A stretch of 64,000 nt of DNA. It comes from Zopfochytrium polystomum. Its lineage: Eukaryota; Chytridiomycota; Chytridiomycetes; Chytridiales; Chytridiaceae. The notes below the pieces were generated by a model, which was not told the DNA's origin, searched no databases, and was given only the letters and a program-made list of their open reading frames with translations. The position numbers and the translations under genes were made by a program. Of the stretch, positions 56,071 to 64,000 are shown piece after piece (within the stretch, counting starts at the first letter, position 1; the number at the start of each line of letters is the position of its first letter). The stretch is from NCBI GenBank assembly GCA_025765615.1, contig JAIVFJ010000323.1:1-64000 (forward strand), written 5' to 3'.

Positions 56071-56075
56071 CACGA

Positions 56076-56116
<41 letters not shown>

Positions 56117-56126
56117 TGAGTGTGTG

Positions 56127-56155
<29 letters not shown>
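56071..56155. repeat. (GA)n and (GT)n microsatellite
   Basis: GAGAGA with one GATA interruption, then GTGTGT, 85 bases in all. Confidence 0.9.
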
Positions 56156-56157
<2 letters not shown>

Positions 56158-56714
56158 GTTGTCCCGAAGTCGTTTCACGGGACGGGAAGAACCTCAACCA
56201 AAATTCGTAGTAAATCGCCCTTTCGCCCGAGATGAGCGAGGCGGGCGGAAGATAGTCCGTACTTTGAGCAGTCTCTGCCTTTCTCCTCCTTCCGAAACCA
56301 AAATTCTTTCTTCCTGTTGGACGGTTCAATTTAGAGCCGAGTCGATATTCAAGCCTTCGCGCCCACTCGCCGTCTTTCTTGCCAGCGAACACTAACACAT
56401 TTCCAAATTTCATCCATGAGCACGGCGGAATAGGATTTCCGTCAGGCAAGCGACAGCCGGTGTTGTGTGAAGATATCCGGCAAGGGGTGGCGGGACAGGC
56501 TGGCTTTGTGCTCGTCCAGACACACAGACAAAAAAATGTAATGGGCGCAGCACCTTGGCCGTCGGGCGAAGCACGCGGCTGCGGCGCATCCCCATTTAAA
56601 GATGGACAAGCCCGGTACTTCCGATTCAAAAACCAAGGAGCGAAAGCAAGGCAGCAACCCAGTGGAAGACGGACACTCACATCAACAGGACCGTGACATT
56701 ACTGCCAGCACCAA
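56156..56714. other. Spacer upstream of the secreted-protein gene
   Basis: A long open frame on the minus strand (56680 to 55907) has no motif and reads through the microsatellite, so I do not call it a gene. Confidence 0.4.
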
Positions 56715-57281
56715 ATGCGCTTCCTTGTCCTCTTGTTTGCCATCTTGGCCCTCGCCGTCCTGGCGTCCAGCGCCAGCCCCGTGGAGCTAATCCGAAGAAG
56801 GTAAATGTCCAGGGTCATAAGTTCTGGTTTGGTGTCGGCATGCGCCGACATGCGCTGACAACTCCAACCAACTGTTCTTTAGGCATCCTGAAAAGCCGTC
56901 GCGTGAGTCGTGCTACAATCAAAGGCCATCCCCAACGCCTTTTCAACTTTTTAATTTCTGCATGGGTCGTTTCCTCCTTCCATGATAGCTCATTCTCACG
57001 CCCTTTGACTTCACGCCCTCCGCCCTGCCCTCCGTTCCCACCCGCCTTACCATCACCAACCCTGTTCAGCTCCGCCCTCACCGCGACAGCGACCACCTCA
57101 GCAGCAAGGACAGCAGCAAGGACAGCAGCAGCAGCAGCAGCGACAGCAACGACCGCCGCCGCGACAACAGCAGCGTCCACAAGAAATCCAAGGCTTTGGA
57201 AACCTTCCAACAATTCGTGGCGGTCGCCGAAACAACCGGCCTCCGGAGAACGGCGCGAACCCGAACTTCTACCAGAAATGA
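56715..57281 (+). CDS. Small secreted Gln/Pro/Arg-rich protein, 3 exons including a 20 nt micro-exon
   Basis: Exon 1 56715-56800 encodes MRFLVLLFAILALAVLASSA, a clear signal peptide, then SPVELIRR. The micro-exon 56883-56902 (AG before, GTGAGT after) encodes HPEKPS. Exon 3 57070-57281 encodes PPPSPRQRPPQQQGQQQGQQ, then EIQGFGNLPTIRGGRRNNRP and the end NGANPNFYQK. 86+20+212 nt gives 105 aa with all phases correct, and without the micro-exon the frame fails. No cysteines; the low-complexity basic tail suggests a cell-wall or matrix protein, which is inference. Confidence 0.72.
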
Positions 57282-57689
57282 GCTCGTCGCGAAGCCCGAT
57301 ACGTCCATTAAGAAGTTTGTCGTTGCTGTCAATAAAGAGGAGAAGGGCCGTGGGACGATGGAATTCAAAGTGTGTTGATTTCTTGCCTGGTCCAGGGGTG
57401 ATGACTTCGCATGAGAATGAAATGCCAGAATCGCACCCGAATTTTCAATTTTTTTTTTCCGCTTTGATTTTACTCGATGATCAGCTTGCCTGGGAGAAGA
57501 GCCCCACTGCAGATTGCGAAGGGTCGTCAGGAAGCGACGGCGGTCTTGACCAAAAGATGGCAGGATCGTTTGAGAGGCTCGGGCAGCTGCCGTGAAACCT
57601 CCAATCCCTTCACCCGACAGCCCCCAGTGATTTGCGCCTCTAACGGCTTCCGCTCTCTCTTCTCTGCTCATTCCGCACCACAGCTGCGA

Positions 57690-57900
57690 CGTACACCACG
57701 TCCAGATGTCCGCTCCCAGACCGAGCGCCCGCATGGCCGCGGGCACATCAGACGACATGCAATCCTTATCTGCGGCAGCCCTGGTCTTCAGCCGCGCACG
57801 GACACGCATCTTTTCCGCCCCCACGGCGGCGGTGATGTCGCGATCATCAATGCCATCGTTCGCGGTCTCGAAGTGCGGCTCCTTCTCCAGCCGCGATCAA
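57690..57900 (-). CDS. Possible isolated exon, unidentified
   Basis: The minus-strand frame EPHFETANDGIDDRDITAAV, GAEKMRVRARLKTRAAADKD, MRALGLGADIWTW has strongly G/C-ending codons typical of host exons here and ends at a GTGTAC donor. The antisense frame is Ser/Arg-rich. Flanking exons were not found and the family is not recognised. Confidence 0.28.
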
Positions 57901-57909
57901 CCTTTGTGA

Positions 57910-58251
57910 AAAAGTATTGCAACTGTGCCACGACTTGTCATCGTTACATATCTAATATCAGGTCGCATTTTGGCGGATAAATTAAGTCCTCCAATCAGAA
58001 AACTCCTCGCTTCCTTTTTTTATCCCGTTTCCTCCCCCCCAAAAATGAAGAAAGGATTCTCCGCTGTGTACGTAAGCAAAATTGGGTGTTTTTCCACCGA
58101 TATCATGGATGTGACTGGTCAAGCCTTTTTGCGGAAATTTAATTTTTGGACAAAAGGCGACGCCTCTTGTTATAATGGGCCAAAACGGGCTGATTTTCGG
58201 AATTTGAAAATAGCTAAAAAAGAAAAAGAAAAAGAAAGAAAAAAAAAAAGG

Positions 58252-58288
<37 letters not shown>

Positions 58289-58289
58289 C
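57910..58289. repeat. Upstream region of GTP cyclohydrolase ending in (CA)n
   Basis: A-rich sequence (58200-58250) passes directly into a (CA)n tract (58253-58285) that stops 4 bases before the start codon, so the leader of the mRNA probably contains it. Confidence 0.6.
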
Positions 58290-59523
58290 ATGGCCGACAA
58301 CAACACTCGCAACCATCCAGTAGGCGACGATCGCCTGGCCGCCGCCGTCGCCGTCACTCTCGGCGACGATCTGACCGACCTGACCCGCATAACGTCGCTC
58401 GAGCACGCCGCCGCCGCCGCCGCCGCCGCATCCTCCTCCTCCTCCTCCTCCTCCTCCTCCTCCTCGGCCGGCCGACCACCGCTTGGACATGCGGCTCCAT
58501 CGCAACAATCCCACTTTGCCCTGCCTTCCAGCGTCATCTCCCCTAGCCCCCGCCCGCCGGATCCTCCTCCTCGACGTCCTCATCCCCTTCTCTCCCGATC
58601 GCGTCCGTCTTCCAACGCCACCCGCACCTCAGACCTTCTCCACAGCAGGATCCCGCTAACCGCTCGCCGCTGCTCCGCTCGATCGACAACACTGGTCTCT
58701 CGTGGCCCTCTGTCGGCACGCTCGCGCGCAAGACCGAGTCCCCGCACGCGCGCGAAGAGCGCCTCGCGCGCCTAACAAGCGCGGTCGAGACGCTTCTCGA
58801 GTGCATCGGCGAAGACCCCGACCGCGAGGGCCTTCAAAAGACGCCGCTCCGGTACGCTAAGGCTCTCCTCTTTCTCACAAAGGGGTACGAAGAGAACCTG
58901 CAGGACGTGATCAACGGCGCCGTGTTCGAGGAGGACCACGACGAGATGGTGATTGTCAAGGGCATCGACGTGCTCTCGCTCTGCGAGCACCACATGGTGC
59001 CGTTTGTGGGCAAAGTCGCGATCGGGTACATTCCGAATCGGCGCGTGGTCGGGCTCAGCAAGCTGGCGAGGATTGCGGAAATGTACAGCAGGCGGCTGCA
59101 GGTGCAGGAGCGGCTGACCAAGCAGATCGCCGTCGCGCTATGGGAAGTGTTGCAGCCGCAGGGAGTCGCGGTCACCATGGAAGCGTCGTGAGTAGTTGTT
59201 GAAGTTGAAGTTTGATAGTTTGTTTGTTTGGTGTGCGATCAAGCGAGAGTGCGTGTATCGTTGTTCGATTCCTTGTCAATCACACACACACACACACACA
59301 CACGCACACACAGGCACATGTGCATGGTCATGCGCGGCGTCGAAAAGCCGGGAAGCTCGACAGTGACGAGCTGCATGCTGGGCGTCTTCCGCGACGACCC
59401 CAAGACCCGCGAAGAGTTCCTCAAAGTAAGCTCCCCCCGCGCGGATTGGATTTTCCTTCCTTTATGGTCTCTGGGCACTAACGCCGGCCCCCTTCCCCTT
59501 TCTTTCAGCTGTCCCGATCATGA
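58290..59523 (+). CDS. GTP cyclohydrolase I, 4 exons
   Basis: Converts GTP to dihydroneopterin triphosphate, first step of folate and tetrahydrobiopterin synthesis. Exons 58290-58532, 58646-59187, 59314-59425 and 59509-59523 give about 303 aa; phases agree, though the first donor (AGC then GTCATC) is weak. N-terminal extension of about 110 aa is Ala- and Ser-homopolymeric (58400-58465). Catalytic domain: [39 protein letters not shown], zinc ligands Cys and His in [50 protein letters not shown], and the third ligand Cys in [19 protein letters not shown]. The C-terminus TREEFLKLSRS is typical. The second intron is largely (CA)n. Confidence 0.93.
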
Positions 59524-59939
59524 AATATGCAGCACGGGCGCCTTTCTTCTCCCAACTTTGATTTTTTCACGTGCACTAAGGGGGAAACAAAACGACACTC
59601 TGATCTGGCACGAAGTATCGGCCGCTCATCTTTTCTCCCGCAACGTGACTTCTATCTTGACTTAGAAGGAGATGAATTTTACACCACACAGCCTAGCCTT
59701 TGTTGGTGGCAATTGCGAGAATCAATACCGTCTATAAACCCCACTTACGCCAGCAGAAGGGTTTCCGACGCCGAAGGGTCGAAATAAGGCGCTATAATTA
59801 GCTGGGGCTTTTGGCAAGACCTTGTTCAATTTAAATCTGGCCCTTTTTTAAATTCGTTCAAAAAGAAGGGTTCTTAGACGAGTAAACTGATGTCTCTTGT
59901 GCAAACATGCTTCACGGCTTAATCAAATCATTCAAATCC
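59524..59939. other. 3' flank of GTP cyclohydrolase, no gene seen
   Basis: AT-rich, about 415 bases, likely terminator region and spacer. Confidence 0.45.
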
Positions 59940-60385
59940 CTCTGCCCCTCTGGTTGATCGAATTGGAGTGAAAAACGAAGAAATTGACTGCCTACTGCTG
60001 CTGCTGACGACTTTCACACGATTTTTCTCACACTCTTTGTCAGACCCATCACATCCTTTTTCCTTTTTTTACAGCTCTCGCAAGCTTTACCTGATTGAGT
60101 CTTGGAAATCGGATCTGGACCATTTGCAGATAGTGTTGTGGTAAGACTAACATTGGAAGCTCCAAGTGAATGGTTCTCAGATATTTTCGTTAGCCCAGCC
60201 ATGGGCAATGCAGCTTGACCATTTGAAGACTCTGTCGCAGCCGGATGAGGCAAAGATAGAGGAACTTTGTTGGTGGAAGCGATTGGCAATGATAAAGTAG
60301 CTGCTTCAGAATGCTGACAAGAACTATTTCCAACTGCCACAAGATCGTCAATAAGGACAACTGTCATATTTACGAAGCCAAGCAC
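59940..60385 (-). pseudogene. C-terminal fragment of the large zinc-cluster transposase family
   Basis: GKACESCKKRKK then, after a slip in an A-run at about 60050-60062, GCDGSDKECEKNRVKV, ending SISSFFTPIRSTRGAEGFE. This parallels CDNCRKRKKGCDGTDREC and TNFFRQHK at the end of the gene at 39224-43350. Upstream Ser/Thr-rich sequence corresponds to its linker. The catalytic core is absent. Confidence 0.6.
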
Positions 60386-60899
60386 GGCGGGAAGTTTTTT
60401 CCAGCCGGCTCCTGCAGTCGAGGTTGTGGTCGCGGGGGAAAATCATCAGGCCAGTCTTCCAGGCGCGGGGGCGGTGGCGGCGCAGCAAAGCTCGCAGCAG
60501 CCCTCCAGCTGGGAGCGAAGTGAAGTGACCCCTCAGGGCGCCCCCAGCCGCCCCAAACGGAGCGGGTGGCCAGGGCCGTGTCCAATCCGTTCCCGTTGGG
60601 GCCGGGGGCCTCCTCTTCAGAGACAGCCAGCGCCCCCCTCCCTGGTAGACCTCAAAGACGGGGAACTTCCCCCGCCTCCTGGTTTTTCGCAATTGTTCCC
60701 GACTGAAGGGGATCAGTCCCATCTCAAGTCATGGACCGAAAACTGGCGCGAGCTCTCCACATGCCCACAGTGTCTGCAGGGTCTCTTTCTCCGACGAGAC
60801 CCTTGCGAGACACTCTCCCGGTGCATGGTCATCAGCATGGCTCTCCAGTCGCCTACTGACGATAGTGGGGTTGGATCCACCCCTGCGTCCTGCGCTCCT
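60386..60899. other. GC-rich left flank of the DIRS-like element
   Basis: Plus-strand frames are Pro/Gly-rich (possibly a decayed gag-like region of the retroelement) without clear motifs. Confidence 0.4.
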
Positions 60900-63030
60900 A
60901 GCCTTCCTATTCCCAATACCGTTGCCAGAAGTCCCTGTGGGGGGTCGATTCTGTCATTTTTGGGAGATGTGGCGCAACCTGGGAGCACAGCGGGAGTTGG
61001 TGGAGATGGCTTGGCTTGGTGCGAATCTCCGTTGGCAACAAGGGGTACTAGCCCCTCCGCCTCCCATTGAAGAAAAGTTGCGGCGATTCTAGGGGCAATA
61101 CAGTCAGCCTCCCTAGCGCTCCCCAGCGGCGGTGATTTTCGCTTGCTCTCTCCAACGCAACCAGAAATCAGGTTGTCAAGCAGAAGGTGGCCCCCCTCCC
61201 AGTGACAGGAGTGCGGAAAGGCGTGGGCACGCCTCCGGGTCAAAATCTCTCCAGCAGTCAAGCGGCCCCGTGGAAGCTGCTGAGCATGCTTCACGACTGG
61301 AATGGACGGTCCTTTCTTCCACGGGCATCCGACTCTCATCTTGACAGCCGACGCGACGCCCCTCTCGTGGGTGGGGGAGTCATGTGCTCCTACCTGGATC
61401 GCTGAGTCCCCTACGGCTTGGTGAGCTGTGGTCTCTGGCGCTTCTGCATCGATTTTTTTCCAGAAATTCCGGCTGCCATGATTGCTTCGGCAATTTCGGG
61501 CCAACGTCTTGGCCGTCTGATTTCGAACAACGTCTTCAAAGCTCTAGCGCATGTACGCAGCGGGTTCTTCCTGCGAGGCAGAACACATTCCAGGGGACCT
61601 GAACACTGGCCGACGCCGACTCTCGCCAACCAGCCGACCCGGCGGGATGGACTCTGTCCTCCTTGCTGTTTCGCCAGTTTCAACCGGCCGTGGGGTCCCC
61701 ATTCAATCGACCTCTTAGCGTGTGGGCTCGACTCCTGGTGCACCCGATACTGCTCCCGGAATTGCCTGGATCCCCTGGCAGTCGCTCATGACGCTTTTGG
61801 CAGTGACCTGGGCGGACGAGAACGCCTGGATTCACCCACCATGGGTTCTCCTGGCTGGCGTCTTGGCCACCATTTGCAGGACTGGAGCAGAAGCGACAGT
61901 TATGACCCCCTTCTGGCCATCCCAGGCCTGGTTTCTGTTTGCGCTAGAGATGGCAGTCGCCACCTCGTTCAAGCTGCCTCCTGGGTCACACCTGTGGGAG
62001 GAGACCGGCCAGCCAGTGCGGCCGCACCTGATTGGGCCAGCAGTCAGCTGGCAGCTCAGCAGGAGATCGCAGGACTCAGCTGCCTTTTGCATGTGGCTGT
62101 CGAGCTCCTCTCCGCCTCCAATGCCCCAACTACCATCCAGGCCCATGACAGTCGATGGAGAAGATTTGTGGATGGTGCCATTCACGGGGTCTGGATCCCC
62201 TGGCAGCCTCTCTCCAGGAAGTTCTCAAGTACCTAGCCATCCTCTTCGTTCAGCTCGATGGCGAGGTGTCCGGTATTGCAGCGCACAGGGCGGACATTGG
62301 CAGCAGTTTTCGGTTTGCGCTTCTCTATCGCAGGGGGGCCCAGCTTAAGGCGCTCCTCTGCGGCATGCACCAGGCCCGCCCGAGCCCAACAGCAGGCGTT
62401 CCAATCCTCAAAGCCAGCGTTCGATATCGAGATTCTGTGGAATCACCTCGAAAGCGCCATGGCAAATAACGCAGCTCTGCCCATCTGCGCCCTGCAGGCG
62501 AAATTCTGTTGCCTGCTGATGATGATGGACTGGCGACGACTGGCTGACATCGGCCACATCCCAGATGCTACCCTTGTCGTAGACGCAAAGGCCGTCCGCT
62601 ATCAAATGTTTTGCCTAACGACTTGGTCCCCTGGCGACCCTGACCTGACCACTGTTGCGGTCGCCTCCCTGGGACCCCTCGCCTGCCTTGGACGTTGGCT
62701 CCGTCGCCCTTGAGATCAGGGCGCGTCAAGCCCCATGGCGCTGTCCTGGAGATGACACGTGTGGGAAGCCGTAATTTGGTTTTCTCCTACGTGCCTCTGG
62801 CCCTCATGTGGGACTTCATCGATTCTGGTGGGGGGGGGAGTCTTTGCCATGCCGTTCAGGACCCTGATGACAGCAGCGGGCATCCTGCATGTGTCCTCAG
62901 GCGGCTTTACTCTCACGACATCATCCACGCAGCAGCCTCCATGATGCTGGCGCTTGGTTTGGGTGGGGGCACAGTTTGCAACGGCCGGTGGCGTTCCAAA
63001 GCAACACTCTGGCAAAATTATGACCGGCAC
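60900..63030 (+). mobile_element. Degenerate DIRS-like (tyrosine recombinase) retrotransposon
   Basis: In order and in shifting frames: VGGRFCHFWEMWRNLGAQRE (start of the RT domain), RNase H-like LILTADATPLSW and EHIPGDLNTLADADSRQP, the post-RNase H block FNRPWGPHSIDLLACGLDSW, AWIHPPWVLLAGVLATICRT and FWPSQAWFLFALEMAVA, then a recombinase N-terminal domain (TTIQAHDSRWRRFV, LKYLAILFVQLDGEVSGIAA) and catalytic part (MMDWRRLADIGHI with Arg; YSHDIIHAAASMMLALGL; final NYDRHK with a candidate Tyr). The RT palm with its Asp pair is missing. Many stops and slips; the first His-x-x-Arg reads HDII. Not functional. Confidence 0.72.
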
Positions 63031-63923
63031 AAGCAAGATCTTTGGCGTCTCGGGGACCCAACCCGGAGGCCTTCTTGTCCCGCGATTTCCTGGGCGGTCT
63101 TTTTTCCCCACAGGGGTTTTTTTGTCCGGGGTTTTTCCCAGTCGCCTGGTGCTCACGCATCTCCCAGCCTCTCTCGTCGCTCTCTCGTAGCTCCGACTGA
63201 GCGAATAAAAGATTGGCTTTTTTCATTTTTGTTTGGTTTTTGACCAAGATGCTCAGACTGTGCGGAACAAAGCTTTGACAAGCACCCTGGGCCTCCCTCC
63301 TCGGAGATCGCGGCTTAAGCTGCATGAATTGCTACGCTGAGACAGTTTGATGTGTTGGCGTCGGCGGCGGAAGCAGCAGCTGCTGGTAGTGGGTGAGAGC
63401 TCTCCGGCCTCGTCAGCCAGAGTGGCGACGGGGACGGCGAGTGCGGCCGCAGAATCACTGGGCGGCCATATGGATGAAGTGTATTCTAATTAAACCCACC
63501 AGTGTTTTTTTTTTTTTTTCCGTTTTTTTTTTTTGTAACGAACCAAGAATTTATTATGCTGCAACATCTCGGCCGGATTAAAAAAAAAACGCTTCCAGCT
63601 GATTTGGCTGAGCCAGCCAGTCTTACTGTTCTGGCATCGCCCTGTTCTCAAGAGTCTTCAAGGACCCAATTCGACTCATTTCAGATAGTAAAAAAAATAA
63701 ATCTTTTTTTTTGTGTTGGGTTTGGTGGGGCAGTGTCTGAACCAAACAAAAAAAAAAGGGAACGGCTGCAAACCTCCCAATGACCACCGAGACACCACTT
63801 GAACCACTTGTTTGCGTAACTTGTTCAGCCGCGAAACATCAACAACGAAGAGAAGGAAAAAAAAATAAAAATAAAAAAGAGGAAATGGACAGAGATATGT
63901 ATTTTATGGGGCTATGGGAGGCA
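63031..63923. other. Right flank with T/A homopolymers
   Basis: Contains T-runs at 63508-63518 and 63523-63533 and several A-runs to 63890. No gene is supported. Confidence 0.45.
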
Positions 63924-64000
63924 ATGCCACCGCCGACGGCGTCGTCGTCTCACGCTCCCGGTGCCGCAGAGCGGCGCCAGCAAAACGACTTTGGCGTCGG
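63924..64000 (+). CDS. Possible start of a gene cut by the window edge
   Basis: ATG at 63924 opens MPPPTASSSHAPGAAERRQQ with G/C-ending codons like the host genes; 25 codons are visible before the edge. Confidence 0.25.
   Translation, partial: MPPPTASSSHAPGAAERRQQNDFGV

Noticed and set aside
55907..56680. Minus-strand open frame of 257 codons
   Set aside because: Reads straight through a GA/GT microsatellite (HTHT and SLSL runs) and has no conserved block.
60713..61504. Minus-strand open frame of 263 codons
   Set aside because: The plus strand holds ordered retroelement motifs (VGGRFCHFWEMW, then EHIPGDLNTLADADSR), so this frame is their antisense.

Overview
This 64 kb window is nuclear DNA of a fungus, most probably a zoosporic (chytrid-like) one. 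Its genes are split by short GT-AG introns and its exons are GC-rich. It carries fungal families (DUF1769, ERG25-type sterol oxidase, HID1/Ftp105, F-box/WD40, F-BAR/SH3) and a local family of W-W-x-x-S-G-L repeat proteins. The taxon is inferred from gene content and intron style; no rRNA or mitochondrial marker is present. Gene models are hand-spliced from reading frame, GT-AG sites and family similarity. No database search was possible.

Layout. 1-3203 (-): membrane-anchored AAA_16-type ATPase running off the left edge. 3771-5561 (-): acetyl-CoA acetyltransferase, 7 exons. 6351-7555 (-): DUF1769 protein. 8917-10052 (+): sterol C-4 methyl oxidase-like hydroxylase. 10.4-14.8 kb: an old repeat-gene plus HSP20 pair (both broken), a second repeat-gene fragment, a basic H1-like ORF, and the intact HSP20 gene. 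14983-16321 (-) mitochondrial enoyl-CoA hydratase and 16388-18001 (+) a DUF4436 membrane protein diverge from a 66 bp gap. 18.7-26.3 kb is a duplication-rich zone of repeat-protein and methyltransferase copies, mostly broken. 26740-27828 and 28293-29673 (+) are two further methyltransferases. 30.7-32.4 kb (+) is an F-box/7xWD40 protein and 32635-35348 (-) an F-BAR/SH3 protein.

35673-45064 is a 9.4 kb DNA transposon with perfect 16 bp terminal inverted repeats and TAA target duplications. It encodes a Myb/SANT-like protein, a PIF/Harbinger DDE transposase and, unexpectedly, a second large multi-exon DDE transposase-like gene with a C-terminal zinc-cluster motif. It sits 27 bp from the stop codon of the first of two tandem multi-pass membrane genes (45091-48032, -), with a decayed third copy at 48.4-48.7 kb.

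49141-52624 (+) is HID1/Ftp105. After it come a small membrane protein (-), a broken F-box/beta-propeller gene, an F-box fragment, a small secreted Gln/Pro-rich protein with a 20 nt micro-exon, and GTP cyclohydrolase I (58290-59523, +). 60-63 kb holds a zinc-cluster fragment of the large transposase family and a degenerate DIRS-like tyrosine-recombinase retrotransposon. The right edge may hold the start of another gene.

The metabolic genes (thiolase, enoyl-CoA hydratase, sterol oxidase, GTP cyclohydrolase) are not arranged as a cluster. Two window-wide patterns matter for any reader: many otherwise conserved genes show single-base frame slips, usually in homopolymers, and (GT/CA)n tracts recur inside introns next to splice sites.
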